Origin: Chaetoceros tenuissimus
Taxonomy: Eukaryota > Bacillariophyta > Thalassiosirophyceae > Chaetocerotales > Chaetocerotaceae
Direction of reading: 5' to 3'
Length of the DNA stretch: 64,000 bases
Assembly (NCBI GenBank): GCA_021927905.1
Contig: BLLK01000029.1
Location: 1-64,000, forward strand
Below the pieces are notes generated by a model, which saw only the letters and a program-made list of their open reading frames with translations, was not told where the DNA came from and made no database searches. This document shows positions 10,918 to 21,090 of the stretch, piece by piece (position 1 is the first letter of the stretch; every line of letters starts with the position of its first letter). The translations under genes were made by a program, and so were the position numbers.

Positions 10918-13509
10918 ATGACGCACAACAATGCCTCCTCTCATTCCAAATCAAATATGAAGATACGAAAGATGAAGAAGCGAAAGATGAAAAAAATTGA
11001 ACTGATTCTATTGGGAATGTTGCTCCTTTTGTTGATAACAATTATTCTCAACATTTCTATCGCCTTAGACCTAATTGTCAGTACCAACATTGTCAAAGCT
11101 CCAGACAAGGACAATATGTCGATGAAGAATCAGCGACAGCAAGTATTTTTAGAAGCTCATTTCGACTTGCTTCAAAAGCAACGTTTGTATGATTACTCTT
11201 CTTCCAGTAGCAATCATACAGAGAGTAAGGAGCATGATATGAAAAGCATGGTGTCTCGAAATGTATCTAAACCAACACTCTTGAGACAAGCGGTAGGATT
11301 GGAACCGAGAATACAATGCCATTCACCAGAGAAGAATGTTCCCTGGATATTAGATGGTACATGTATGAAGGATCCACATCGCTCTATTTTCAGTTCTGCT
11401 TCCTATAAGCGCTCTTGTGGGCTTTGTGGAGACAATGCAGAATATTTGAGAGAATTACAAGAAGATATTGCAAAGAAGTTTGCAAGCAAGTGCAAAGAAT
11501 TAGTAGTTTACGGAGCTGCTCTTGGAAGCAAATATGAGCAATGGATGCGATCATCAGATTTTCTTGGTGACCACAGTATCAAAGTGGTTCGACGTCATGG
11601 AACTTGCTTTTTCCAATTTGTGACTGATGTCGATCATACGGGAGACCTTCTATCATCAGATGGTTCCCAGCGGCTCATTGTGATTGACCCATCTAGAATG
11701 CCATACAAGAACAACCGTCGGAATACAAAAATCTTGAAGCTGAATCCTGGTCTACTCTTCCCTTGGGCTGATAGAGTGATTTGGCAGGATGCTAAACTTC
11801 TTCAATCGAATCATGGCAATATGCCTTCGCCCCGCGGTTTACCAAGCGATTACTTACTACACTTCAATCGTACCGTTGGTCGCTATGGTGTTTGCTCGAG
11901 CTACATGGGATTGCCTCCTGATAAAGCTTCTGTTGGAGACTCCTCGACAGTCAGTTTTAAAGCTCATTGCGATGCTATTATTGCTTCTGCTGAAAAGAGA
12001 CCTACTGTATCTGATGATCTCGAAACTCTACGACTCCAGTGTCAACACTACGAGGAAATGCATAGTAATGAAGCACTACAGTCGAGTCAGTTATTTTACA
12101 ATCAGCATCCACTTGTTGATACTGCCTTCATCGTTTATGATATGCGTGATTCAACCTGCCGAAAATTTAATGGAGATTTTGGGTGTTCATGGCTCAATGA
12201 AATACACTGTTTCTCCGACCGAGATCAGATTTCATTTCCACATGTACTAGCAAGCTCAGGGTTGAGGCTTTCTCCTCATATGCAAGTTACTGGTCAAGAA
12301 TATCGCGACCGCATATATATTAATGAAAATCAAAGACCTATGTTACACATTGCAAAGAGAGGCTGCCATTGGTACTATAGGAGCTTTTCTCGATGTGTAG
12401 CAAGTTCCAACACACATATTGATGAGGAAATGATCAAGGACAACGAGACTCCACCAACGACCACCACAACGTCAACAAAGCCGAGAGTTGCTGTGATTGT
12501 AGCGGGTACTTTGAATAGGTTCATTTTTGATTCTGCTCTGAAAAATTTGATAAAACCTATGAAAAAAAGAGCATCCGTTGACTATTATGTGTCACTAAGC
12601 ACCGCTCGAATGAAAGCTTACAGATCAGACTCAGGATACACAGACCGCCTTCAGCCAGATCCCACACTACCTTCTTCTTCTGTCGAAGATTTTGTTGACA
12701 TAGAGGAATATATACGAACCAAAATTGCCAGTCTGGCCTCGTCTGTAGGTGCCGTGAATTTGCAGAAATCTATTGATATCGATTCTGAGCCAATGCTTAT
12801 CGCTAGAAGAGAAAGAGCCCTACAAGAACACCCAGACGAAGATCCAGACTCAAGATTTCCTATCATTGACAATAGAAACGCTGCTATATCGCAAAGGACT
12901 GCAAATGCAAATAGGAATCTTTTGAGGTTGCATCTCGCTATACAGAGTTTGTGGAAGACTGCCACCAATTGGGAAAAGGAAGAAGGTTTTAAATACGATT
13001 ATGTCATGTTCCTTCGTGACGACTCTCTCTGGTTGAAAGAGTTTGACATACGCAATCTTATAGCTAAAGGTGGAGACATTTTCATCCCTGCATGTGATGC
13101 AAGGGATCCTCCTCTACAACCAAGTGAAATAAATGACCATATCCTAGTTTCGCGACGTGACACTGCAGACGTATTTGGAAATTATTATTCAGAACTATCG
13201 AAGAAAGATGTCAAGGCTTGCATGAAACTACTGCCAGATGATTTGACAAAAGGTGGAAAGCGTGGGTGCAACAGTGAAATGTTACTGAAATGGATAGTGG
13301 ACGAAAGAAACATAACTGTCACCAAACTTGGACAAAGTAAGATACCCTTTCAGCGCTCTGCAAATGTAAAGCTACCGGATGGATCGAATGTTCCATGTTT
13401 CCATAAGTTTTGTCAAAGTCGGAAGCACCCCTTGACTTTCACAAATGAGTCGAATGCAATAAAAATATGCAAACAAATCGATTGGAAAAAGGTCTTTAAA
13501 ATAAAGTAA
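10918..13509 (+). CDS. Family copy 3: two-domain type II membrane glycosyltransferase-like protein, 863 aa
   Basis: Intact 863-codon frame with the standard family layout. The anchor lies near residues 28-50. The DUF616-like domain carries the RDQISF motif, and the second domain has YDYVMFLRDD and GCNSEMLLKW. Distinguishing residues are CGLCGDNAEYL, KKFASKCKEL, RDSTCRK, SWLNEIHC, VTGQEY, NENQRP, VNLQKSID, SKIPFQ and the C-terminus KKVFKIK. The VNLQKSID to KKVFKIK end matches fragment copy 5, while the N-terminal part resembles copies 1 and 2. It is followed by the B-type flank instead of the A-type flank. Confidence 0.85.
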   Translation: MTHNNASSHSKSNMKIRKMKKRKMKKIELILLGMLLLLLITIILNISIALDLIVSTNIVKAPDKDNMSMKNQRQQVFLEAHFDLLQKQRLYDYSSSSSNHTESKEHDMKSMVSRNVSKPTLLRQAVGLEPRIQCHSPEKNVPWILDGTCMKDPHRSIFSSASYKRSCGLCGDNAEYLRELQEDIAKKFASKCKELVVYGAALGSKYEQWMRSSDFLGDHSIKVVRRHGTCFFQFVTDVDHTGDLLSSDGSQRLIVIDPSRMPYKNNRRNTKILKLNPGLLFPWADRVIWQDAKLLQSNHGNMPSPRGLPSDYLLHFNRTVGRYGVCSSYMGLPPDKASVGDSSTVSFKAHCDAIIASAEKRPTVSDDLETLRLQCQHYEEMHSNEALQSSQLFYNQHPLVDTAFIVYDMRDSTCRKFNGDFGCSWLNEIHCFSDRDQISFPHVLASSGLRLSPHMQVTGQEYRDRIYINENQRPMLHIAKRGCHWYYRSFSRCVASSNTHIDEEMIKDNETPPTTTTTSTKPRVAVIVAGTLNRFIFDSALKNLIKPMKKRASVDYYVSLSTARMKAYRSDSGYTDRLQPDPTLPSSSVEDFVDIEEYIRTKIASLASSVGAVNLQKSIDIDSEPMLIARRERALQEHPDEDPDSRFPIIDNRNAAISQRTANANRNLLRLHLAIQSLWKTATNWEKEEGFKYDYVMFLRDDSLWLKEFDIRNLIAKGGDIFIPACDARDPPLQPSEINDHILVSRRDTADVFGNYYSELSKKDVKACMKLLPDDLTKGGKRGCNSEMLLKWIVDERNITVTKLGQSKIPFQRSANVKLPDGSNVPCFHKFCQSRKHPLTFTNESNAIKICKQIDWKKVFKIK

Positions 13510-14041
13510 ATGTATTTTGAAAGTGTTCATCTATGTGCTTCTTCAAGCCACAAACTTATGTAGACTAATAGTATTGTAATTGTAATGTTCATAATCGATA
13601 GCCAATTAGAGTCATGAAAGGCGTTGCTAGATTTACCTCTCCAGTTGTTGTTATTAAAACCTCCTCGAGAAGAGAGCTAGAGCCCCGTTCCTTTTCGGTA
13701 CCCTACTAGTCTAGGATTTCGAGCTTGCTATGAAGATCTAAACTTCTTCTGACCGGATCGAGAATATTATTGTTGGGACAATACATCAATTGGAACTTGC
13801 ATATTTTCTACTCTAGCTGATCTAAGTAGTAAAAACTAAGCAGTTTTTGTTTCGGTTGCCACATCTTTGATATTGTTTGGATTCATTTGAAAGTGGTGTG
13901 AATAGATGGAACCGGGAAGAGATTGTAATCCTCTCTCCAGTTATATTTTGATAGAAAATTCCAGGCCTGCTAGTCCCTTGAATTCTTCTCTAGTAGTAGT
14001 TTTGTGCAAAAGTCTTTTACTTCCTACATAATCTATGTTGA
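13510..14041. repeat. B-type 3' flank, gene-free
   Basis: Gene-free 3' flank beginning TGTATTTTGAAAGTGTTC. The same flank follows copy 5 (22302-22800). It also follows copies 7 and 10 inverted (29841-30387 and 49698-50244). It contains CCTCCTCGAGAAGAGAGCTAG, pieces of which recur at about 20565 and 58540. It breaks off at 14041, where the next family fragment begins. Confidence 0.7.
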
Positions 14042-14611
14042 ATACAGAGTTTGTGGAAGACTGCCACCAATTGGGAAAAGGAAGAAGGTTTTAAATACGA
14101 TTATGTCATGTTCCTTCGTGACGACTCTCTCTGGTTGAAAGAGTTTGACATACGCAATCTTATAGCTAAAGGTGGAGACATTTTCATCCCTGCATGTGAT
14201 GCAAGGGATCCTCCTCTACAACCAAGTGAAATAAATGACCATATCCTAGTTTCGCGACGTGACACTGCAGACGTATTTGGAAATTATTATTCAGAACTAT
14301 CGAAGAAAGATGTCAAGGCTTGCATGAAACTACTGCCAGATGATTTGACAAAAGTTGGAAAGCGTGGATGCAACAGTGAAATGTTACTGAAATGGATAGT
14401 GGACGAAAGAAACATAACTGTCACCAAACTTGGACAAAGTAAGATACCCTTTCAGCGCTCTGCAAATGTAAAGCTACCGGATGGATCGAATGTTCCATGT
14501 TTCCATAAGTTTTGTCAAAGTCGGAAGCACCCCTTGACTTTCACAAATGAGTCGAATGCAATAAAAATATGCAAACAAATCGATTGGAAAAAGGTCTTTG
14601 AAATAAAGTAA
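14042..14611 (+). pseudogene. Family copy 4: C-terminal fragment
   Basis: From ATACAGAGTTTGTGGAAG to the stop this matches the last ~570 bp of copy 3. An open frame of 186 codons begins at ATG 14051. It lacks the anchor, domain 1 and half of domain 2, so it cannot make a family protein. One difference is KVGKRG where the other copies have KGGKRG. It sits inside a B-type flank and carries the start of another B flank after its stop, which suggests local partial duplication of the end of copy 3. Confidence 0.8.
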
Positions 14612-14787
14612 ATGTATTTTGAAAGTGTTCATCTATGAGCTTCTTTTATCTTATAGTAGTATATTGTTATTTTTATTATCGCTAATTAGAGTCATGAAAG
14701 GCGTTGCTAGATTAACCTATAGTTACAAGAGCAAATAATTGCAAGAAGAGGAATAAATTGCAGAAAAGATGCTTTGTCATTGCAAGT

Positions 14788-15276
14788 TTATATTCTGCTC
14801 AACAGGACACTAGTATTAATATCATAAGAATGCAGTCTTGAAGTTTTGTCGGTTTTATGAAGGACACTAAGAATCCAATGGGAGCTAAATCCTCTATTCG
14901 GTTCCATTTCGAAAACATGTTGAGGTTTGCTTTCTCTGATAAGTATGTAAAGCATCTCAACTTCATAATCAGTAAATTTGCAAGAATTTGATCTTTGACA
15001 CTAAATAACCATCTTTTGGCGGAAAGACGACATTTCTGCACCATACTTGTTGTAGAGAGTCTGGAGTGTAGGATAGAATGTTTCAACCCTTGATAATTTT
15101 TTCATTGAAGGGTCGTCATCGTCAACACGATCAGGATGAATTGAAGTTGATGAAAATTACCATAGGACCATTCTTCATTTTAAGCGAAGACGGAGCACTA
15201 TCATGAGAAAGAAAGGAAGAGAGAAAAGTTTATAACTACTTGAAGAAGCATTCCTTTTCTTGTTGGAGACACGCAT
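14788..15276 (-). pseudogene. Relic of a membrane-anchored class I SAM methyltransferase
   Basis: On the minus strand the start at 15276 gives MRVSNKKRNASSSSYKLF followed by a hydrophobic run, a type II anchor. Downstream the frame changes. Between about 15100 and 14800 one frame reads EVEMLYILIRESKPQHVFEM followed by EPNRGFSSHWILSVLHKTD. This is the glycine-rich SAM-binding start of Methyltransf_24-like enzymes. At least two frame changes and a stop separate the parts. It lies just downstream of the glycosyltransferase at 15522-16883 on the same strand. Confidence 0.5.
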
Positions 15277-15512
15277 ATTCCTATCTTCACCATTATGTCG
15301 AGCAGTATCATGGTCATTTGGTACGGATGTCTCAGGATTGATTGAATGCAAAAGGATGATTATTGGAGTTTGATGAAGCTCTCGGATATTCCTGCTGCTG
15401 TAGTTGTTGATGATGGTCCATATCATGAGTAGCAAAAGCTGGAGGTGACGTATGGCTACTCGAGCAAGCATTCTTTTTCTTGTTGGAGACACGCATATTC
15501 CTATCATAATGA
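15235..15512 (-). repeat. Duplicated methyltransferase start region
   Basis: Two copies of a ~50-bp segment (about 15239-15290 and 15460-15512) both encode DRNMRVSNKK on the minus strand, with KRNASSSS or KKNACSSS after it. The start of the methyltransferase relic was therefore duplicated with ~220-bp spacing. The DNA between encodes Gln/His-rich low-complexity sequence. Confidence 0.55.
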
Positions 15513-15521
15513 TACGTAATT

Positions 15522-16883
15522 TCAACTTGTCTTGGTTGAATCATTCGAAATATTTTCACCTGCTCGACTTTTTTGCAAGGAAGGTGGTATAATATCAGTT
15601 TCATCTTGTGCTGTATGCGAAAGACTTAGTTTGACTTTCCAATTTGCCTCTGAATATCCAAGAAAATTGAGCAAATTTAATTCATGTTCACTAATATCTT
15701 TCCAAAATTTTCCAAATAGCAGTGGCCATTCCTTCTTTTCATCCCACATGCGTTGTGTGAATCCAATCATTGTACCAGCTCGTTTGATGCTAGAGGGAAG
15801 TTCTACCCAGTATAAATTGTGAAAAGTTTCAGTATTCACCAGAAAAGAACCTTCAATTTTTGTTGTGTTTTCATAGAATTTCCATCCCCACCAGGATAAA
15901 CTAGGATTTTCTTTGTATAAAAACTGATATTCATTCAAACGATGGTGGAGTGTATGCGAAGGACAAGTGCGAAGTTTCTCATAGATTTCGTAATCAAACC
16001 TTGGTGCGGGTCTCAGGTCTATTTCAAAGTCTGCTTCAGGAACATTGGCATAGCCCCATGTGAAATTTTTATCAGTTGAAAGATCGCAAGGCATAATACT
16101 TGGGTGGGACTGAACCCAATGTTCAGAAGCATAGCGGCCAGAACCTGTACAAGATTCACGAGGAAAGGGATTGGGATACAATGAGTCTATTTGCTTTTGA
16201 AATTTGAAAGGGTTTTGTAACTTTGCAATGTATTCACACTTGGCTACCCACATATTTCCAGACGTATGAGGATGGGGTAGTGGAGACATTCGTGAGCTAC
16301 AGACGTTGCATGTATCCTCTGGCATGTTTGCACATTCTTGTGACAGGGCCCCTCTCGTCAAGAATCTACGTAATGAATCATTTTCAGGTTTGGGATGAAA
16401 TGATCCTTTGTTGTGCAGATATACCGCAGTATCTGTCGGGTTCTCTTTACAATAATTATGTAGGAGTTCGAGTGTTCCAAATTCATCTCCTTCTTTGTCA
16501 TACTCAATTGTCTTTGTGTTATTAATAGCAAATGAGGTACCGATAAAGCGCACATGTACTTGATGAAAAGGTTTCATGTGATCCATTTGTTCATCAACAA
16601 TTGATTTTGAGGTCTCAATAGATGTTGCATTCAAGTCTCTAGTGTAGACGTTGTAGAAAACAGGAATGCTGTCAGAGGGGGTTAATCTATCATTTTGTAC
16701 TTCAGTTGCATTTCGAGTATTTCCACTTGTTTCCAAAAACAGCACAGTATCTGGGGAATTAAAAGATGAAAGCTTCATCCAAAAGGAAAAAACATGGATC
16801 AAGAACAACATTAAGGACAGAAACCATGCTTCTTTCTTTAGTGGTGTGACAAGACAATAAAAAGATATTCTTCTTCCTCTCAT
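15522..16883 (-). CDS. Putative type II membrane glycosyltransferase, 453 aa
   Basis: Single open frame of 453 codons. A short basic N-terminus and membrane segment (about 17-37) are followed by a lumenal part with several N-glycosylation sequons. YLHNKGSFHP (155-164), LRRFLTRGAL and PHTSGNMWVAKCEYIAKL (205-222) match a pattern found in putative algal and bacterial glycosyltransferases: a KG-S segment, an Arg-rich helix, paired cysteines, then H-SGN-W-A---YI--L. It is not related to the amplified family. Substrate unknown. The region upstream (above 16883) has no clear copy of the type I module in its own orientation. Confidence 0.65.
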   Translation of the reverse strand: MRGRRISFYCLVTPLKKEAWFLSLMLFLIHVFSFWMKLSSFNSPDTVLFLETSGNTRNATEVQNDRLTPSDSIPVFYNVYTRDLNATSIETSKSIVDEQMDHMKPFHQVHVRFIGTSFAINNTKTIEYDKEGDEFGTLELLHNYCKENPTDTAVYLHNKGSFHPKPENDSLRRFLTRGALSQECANMPEDTCNVCSSRMSPLPHPHTSGNMWVAKCEYIAKLQNPFKFQKQIDSLYPNPFPRESCTGSGRYASEHWVQSHPSIMPCDLSTDKNFTWGYANVPEADFEIDLRPAPRFDYEIYEKLRTCPSHTLHHRLNEYQFLYKENPSLSWWGWKFYENTTKIEGSFLVNTETFHNLYWVELPSSIKRAGTMIGFTQRMWDEKKEWPLLFGKFWKDISEHELNLLNFLGYSEANWKVKLSLSHTAQDETDIIPPSLQKSRAGENISNDSTKTS

Positions 16884-17519
16884 GTTATGTCAAATTTTGA
16901 TCTCAAATAGTAACTGTTCTTTGATGATTCAAAATGAACTGGGTGCTTTGGACTAGACTGCTGGGTCGTATGACCGATGCCTGATGTACAGAATTTGAAG
17001 TCGTTTTCCCACTTTTAGACTCAAGTTTTATATTCCACCTAAAGAAACATACGAAGAAGGTAACGTGAAAGTACATACATTCAAAGTAGAGAAATGTACG
17101 ACGTCGATTTAAAGAAAGAAAAGGGGGAGAGGAAATTAGAGGGAGAAGGCCGGCCTCCTTATGTACAAAGAAGAGGATTGTTAAAATAGCCAGAAAAAGG
17201 ATATAAGCTCCTAAAGATCGGTCTTAATTAAATTGAACAGTCTTTAATTGAACAGTCTTCAAAAGAACGGTCTTCAAAAGAACAGTCTTCAAAAGATCAG
17301 TCTCCAAAAGAACAGTCTTCAAAAGAACTTTCTCTTTGGAAGCCTCCAACTTAGAATCTTGTTGAAGTGTTCGGGTCATTAGACTAAAAAGATCTAAGAA
17401 GACTTATCTCAACTGATCAGTCGTAGGAAATTTCTAAACCCTTCCATTTTTGGAACTTCCAAAGTTCACCATCCTTTTCAACAAAATATTCGGCGATCCT
17501 ATTCTCCATTTTGATGATT
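16884..17519. other. Gene-free spacer: minisatellite and distal part of a type II upstream module
   Basis: No convincing gene. The left part is plain AT-rich DNA. From about 17236 there is a 15-bp repeat, then TTGAAGTGTTCGGGTC at 17362-17377. At 17490-17519 a plus-oriented GGCGATCCTATTCTCC block is cut by the insertion at 17520. The module continues at 18376. Confidence 0.55.
17236..17336. repeat. 15-bp minisatellite, about six units of AAAAGAACAGTCTTC
   Basis: Units of about 15 bp (AAAAGAACAGTCTTC with substitutions) are repeated head to tail. The complementary repeat lies at the equivalent place upstream of copy 9 (about 45717-45790), so it belongs to the type II upstream module. Confidence 0.75.
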
Positions 17520-18375
17520 CTACCGTGTGCACAACTGCTCCCCCCTTTTGACGGTTAAAATATTTAACGGCGGGCTTAAGTAAATTATTTAGCTCAGACA
17601 TTTCCACTTTTCCAGAAGTGCTCACCTCGCGCCAAAAGAAAGGTGACCTCCACCCGATAAGAGCACTAACAAACAACAAACTAACACCTAATTCAATTGA
17701 AATACCTAGCCTGTAGCATCATTTCTTCACTAGTTACTAGAGACTATTGCAGTAATTGAATCTATAGATACTCCTTGAACATAATGCGAAGGAGTCTCCA
17801 GTAACCATGAAAAATTCCGGCCGCAATAGAGAGGTAGGTTTCAATCAAACGATTCAACGACACATCTCTCCGCCAACAATACCTCCATTCTACACATTTT
17901 CAAACTACATAATGGTATAATATAGACTAGAACCTATTCTTTAGTAATAATAGTAATAGATAGTATGATTGAATTCCCTTGATAGATTGAATCGATTCAC
18001 CAGTCGACGTGTGAAGATGTGGTCATGATCAAATTTGTAGTCAAGAGACGAATGAACAACTCAATTTCTCTATATCTTCTCCATAACTTACGGAGACTCC
18101 TTCGCTATCTGTTCCAGGAGTGTCTATATAGTTGATTTGAATCAAACTCTCCGTAAGTTACTGAAGAAATGGAGTGTAGCAGTGTATTTTGATTGAATTT
18201 GTTGTGTTTGTTAGTGTGTTCATCGCGGGGAGCTCGTTGAAAAGCAGCAGCAATAATGGTGCAGAAGAGGCTTCTGAGGCCTCCTAGCGAGCTAAATGGT
18301 TACTTAAGCCCTTGGTGTCAAAAATAGCGAGTCCCATTAGGTGAAAATTATCCCCCCCAGTTGTGCACACGGTAG
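17520..18375. mobile_element. Non-autonomous TIR element (MITE-like), 856 bp
   Basis: The ends are inverted repeats of CTACCGTGTGCACAACTG. Imperfect inverted similarity extends inwards: GGGCTTAAGTAA with TTTAGCTC, and CACTAACAAACA pair across the element. ATT flanks both sides (17517-17519 and 18376-18378). The corresponding site upstream of copy 9 (about 45530-45545, complement) reads GATGATTCAACTTC with a single ATT, so this is a true insertion with a 3-bp duplication. The 3-bp duplication is compatible with PIF/Harbinger- or CACTA-type machinery. The end sequence does not settle which. No transposase is seen. Confidence 0.85.
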
Positions 18376-18378
18376 ATT

Positions 18379-18605
18379 CAACTTCTTCTTTTTCCTGCTG
18401 GAGCTCCTCCCGATAAAACGTTAAACTGTCAACGGTCTGCCCTCCATCCAAATCTTGATGATGAATTGGTTTCTACGTACGTAAATACTCGTACAGTATC
18501 CAAAATCTTGAAGTTTCCAATACTCGTACTTAGGAAAAATACGTACGAGTAATCGCCAAATCAAACTTTTCCCTCGAATAGGATTTTATACTTCTTCTTC
18601 ACTGT
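18379..18605 (+). promoter_or_regulatory. Type II upstream module, proximal part, of the chimeric relic
   Basis: Continues the module interrupted at 17520. It contains CTGGAGCTCCTCCCGATAAA, GTACGTAAATACTCGTACAG and the AATCGCCAAATCAAACTTTT run before the start. The closest match is the region upstream of copy 9 (45307-45560, complement). It also resembles 54480-54720. Confidence 0.55.
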
Positions 18606-19657
18606 ATGATAACAATGTCAATATTCATTCCAAACATGAAGACGCGAAAGCAAGATGAAGAAGCGAAAGATGAAGAAAATTGAATTGATCCTATTAGGAA
18701 TGTTGCTCCTTTTGTTCCTAACAATTATTCTCAACATTTCCATCGCCTTAGACCTCAAAATTGCCAATGCCAACATTATCAAAGCTACAGACAAGGAGAA
18801 TATAATCAGCGACAGCATGTATTTTCTAGAGAAGCTCATTTCGACTTACTTCCACAGCAACGGATCTATACTTCTTCTTCTAGTAGAAATCATACGGAGA
18901 GTAGGGAGCATGATATGAAAAGCATGGTGTTTCAAAATGTAAAAGTAGTCCTTCTAACAGAACAACTTTTTGTTATGGTCTCGAGGATAGTCAACTAGCA
19001 AATATTCAACAGCATACTGGAAACACTTTCAGTCGTAATCAAACCAAGGATGAAAATGAAATGTACTTCAAAGAAAATGAGGTCAAAACAAGCATTGATA
19101 AGAAAGACCAAATTTTCATTGTCATGTCTCAAAAAGCTGGAGGAACGGCAATGAGGGCTCTTGTAAGACAATGTTTGGGGGAACTACTAATTTTCAAAAT
19201 GGAATCTCACCAACTCCTGAGGATGATAGGGAAAAAATTCTCACCCAATCATCATTGGACATATATGGCCTAGAAAGAGAATTGAATCATTACTCAAAGG
19301 CGCTTCGAGAGATAGTTCCATTTTCTACATTCATAGAGAAGAGACAAGCAGGCTAGTAGCAGCAATCTAACAAGCCATGAAAAGATTCTGTGGAGGGAGA
19401 TCTCACGAAACTTCTCAAAAGTTTGATTTTTTGCAAAGAAACGACACTGACCATACATGTACAATGGCGGAGAATGATCTTGTTGACAAAGTCATCCAAC
19501 CAAAGCTTTTTGAAATTTCTGGCGGTGTACATCGCATATGGTCATGTGATACATTCAATACAATGAATAATAATCGATCACATGGATGATCAACCTTTTG
19601 AAACTTGCAGTGACAGTGGATTTATGAAGTTTTCTAAAAGCCCAATTGACTAAACAT
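18606..19657 (+). pseudogene. Chimeric relic: family N-terminal anchor joined to a sulfotransferase-like domain
   Basis: The first ~340 bp match the family N-terminus (MKKRKMKKIELILLGMLLL and the following stalk), with a 2-bp insertion near the start and another frame change in the stalk. From about 18940 the sequence is unrelated to the family. It reads through CKSSPSNRTTFCYG to QIFIVMSQKAGGTAMRALV, a typical 5'-phosphosulfate-binding loop of PAPS sulfotransferases. After a frame change comes SSIFYIHREETSRLVAAI, the expected 3'-phosphate-binding segment. Frame changes and stops make it non-functional. The right end meets the TIR element at 19658. Confidence 0.65.
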
Positions 19658-20378
19658 TGGAGACACATCAAAACCTAGATTTTTTCCGTTAGAGAAAAAT
19701 ATTTGGTGGGAATGAATGTTCCCATGGCTAAAAATTGCGTATCTAGGATTAACGGTCGTACTAACCGTCGTGAATTTGTGCTGCGTGAGGCCTCCGTAGC
19801 ACAAGTCTAGGTTTTACCTAAAAGACTAAAAGCCATGGAAATAGATTTGCAACTGAAAAATAGTAACATACAAAATAACACAATACGTATTTGTTGAAGA
19901 TACAAAGATTGGATCTTTATTATATGGTTGAAGGTATCCTTTTTTGCTTCTGATCTTTACTTTTTTCAACTTGTACTTCATTTTTTCATTCATTTTTCGC
20001 GTTTCGTGTGCTCATAATTCCAGAAATCAAAACATGACCCGTGCTTCTCAACGTCGTATCGCTGAAGCTAATGCTGTAGCACAAGATAATGTTGCTGCTG
20101 ATGTTATTGAGAATGCTTTTGAGGCTGCTGCTGCCCCTAATGCTGTTGCTAATGCTAGAGGTAATGCATTGTGTTTTATGTTTATTTGAGTAGATATGTT
20201 GCAGAAAGAGGTTGAAGCAGCAAAAACAAAGATACGTGTATTTTTTTCAAAAAGTGAATACGTGTGAGGGGGGTGAAACTCGCCTCATTTTTTGATTAAA
20301 CCCCCCTAAAGTTGACCACGACACATATTTGGCACAGCGCTTTTTTCCGCGAACAATCTAGGTTTTGATGTGTCTCCA
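19658..20378. mobile_element. Probable TIR DNA transposon remnant, ~721 bp, with a short gene start
   Basis: The ends are inverted copies of TGGAGACACATCAAAACCTA plus GATT, 24 bp in all and exact. I see no clear target duplication. Inside, ATG 20034 opens MTRASQRRIAEANAVAQ, an Ala/Asn-rich frame that runs to 20189. A possible splice donor (GAGGTAATG) lies near 20160. The rest is non-coding, so this looks like an internally deleted element keeping one exon. Superfamily not determined. Confidence 0.6.
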
Positions 20379-20635
20379 TTGTCTATTTATGATGGGATTA
20401 GTTTTAATGAAATATAAAATGTGAATGTGAAAGAAACTACTTTATGATTCTTTCGTATATATATATAAATACTAATCGATTATGAGTACCTATAATATCC
20501 TTTCATTTGGAATTTCACTGTTGGGATTCAAACCAGACGATCTCGCGTCTAGTGCTTTGAAAGACTCCTCGAGAATAAATCTAGAGCCCCGCTCCTTGTT
20601 TGGTAGTCTAGACTTAAGTTCAGGATATAAAAATG
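20379..20635. other. Spacer with a piece of B-type flank
   Basis: AT-rich spacer with a short (TA)n run near 20458. About 20530-20625 it carries GACGATCTCGCGTCTAGTGC and CTCCTCGAGAATAAATCTAG, related to the B flank and to 58510-58590. No gene seen. Confidence 0.4.
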
Positions 20636-21090
20636 TTGATAAAGAATGATGTCTTTCTGGAAGAAGCCAAGAAGAGTCGAGTTCCACCCTGTATCATTTT
20701 GTCTAGTCTGTCCCTTTTGGTAAGAAGTCAGGAGGCAAGTTGTTTGGTATTACACCTTGGTCAGGATTATCAATCCGACTGCGTCTACCTGCTAGGAGAA
20801 ATTGTTGGAGCGTGGACTCTGTATGAACTGTATGAATAGTTGTCATGAATGTCAAAGTGATGTACAAATACAATACTCAAGCAGAAGTAGAAAGACTTGG
20901 ATTGTATCGACCAATGGTGTGTGATGTGATTGTTGTAACGATGCTGTAGTGCTTTTCTTCAGAAATTGCTTACAAAAGCCGTAAACAGTAACTATAGTGG
21001 AATGTATTTCTACTAAGAGAATCTGCGAACGAAAATATCGCGACCAGACATAGATGAAGAAGGGGAAATACAGAGCTATGGTACAGAGCT
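20636..21090. repeat. Diverged fragment of the A-type 3' flank
   Basis: Matches about 2885-3375 (GTTGATAAAGAATGATGTCT onwards) with several substitutions. It ends abruptly where family copy 5 starts at GAATATCGCGACC. Confidence 0.7.

Noticed and set aside
17434-17679. Minus-strand 81-codon frame
   Set aside because: It crosses the border of the 17520 insertion, so it is not an ancestral gene, and it has no recognisable motif.
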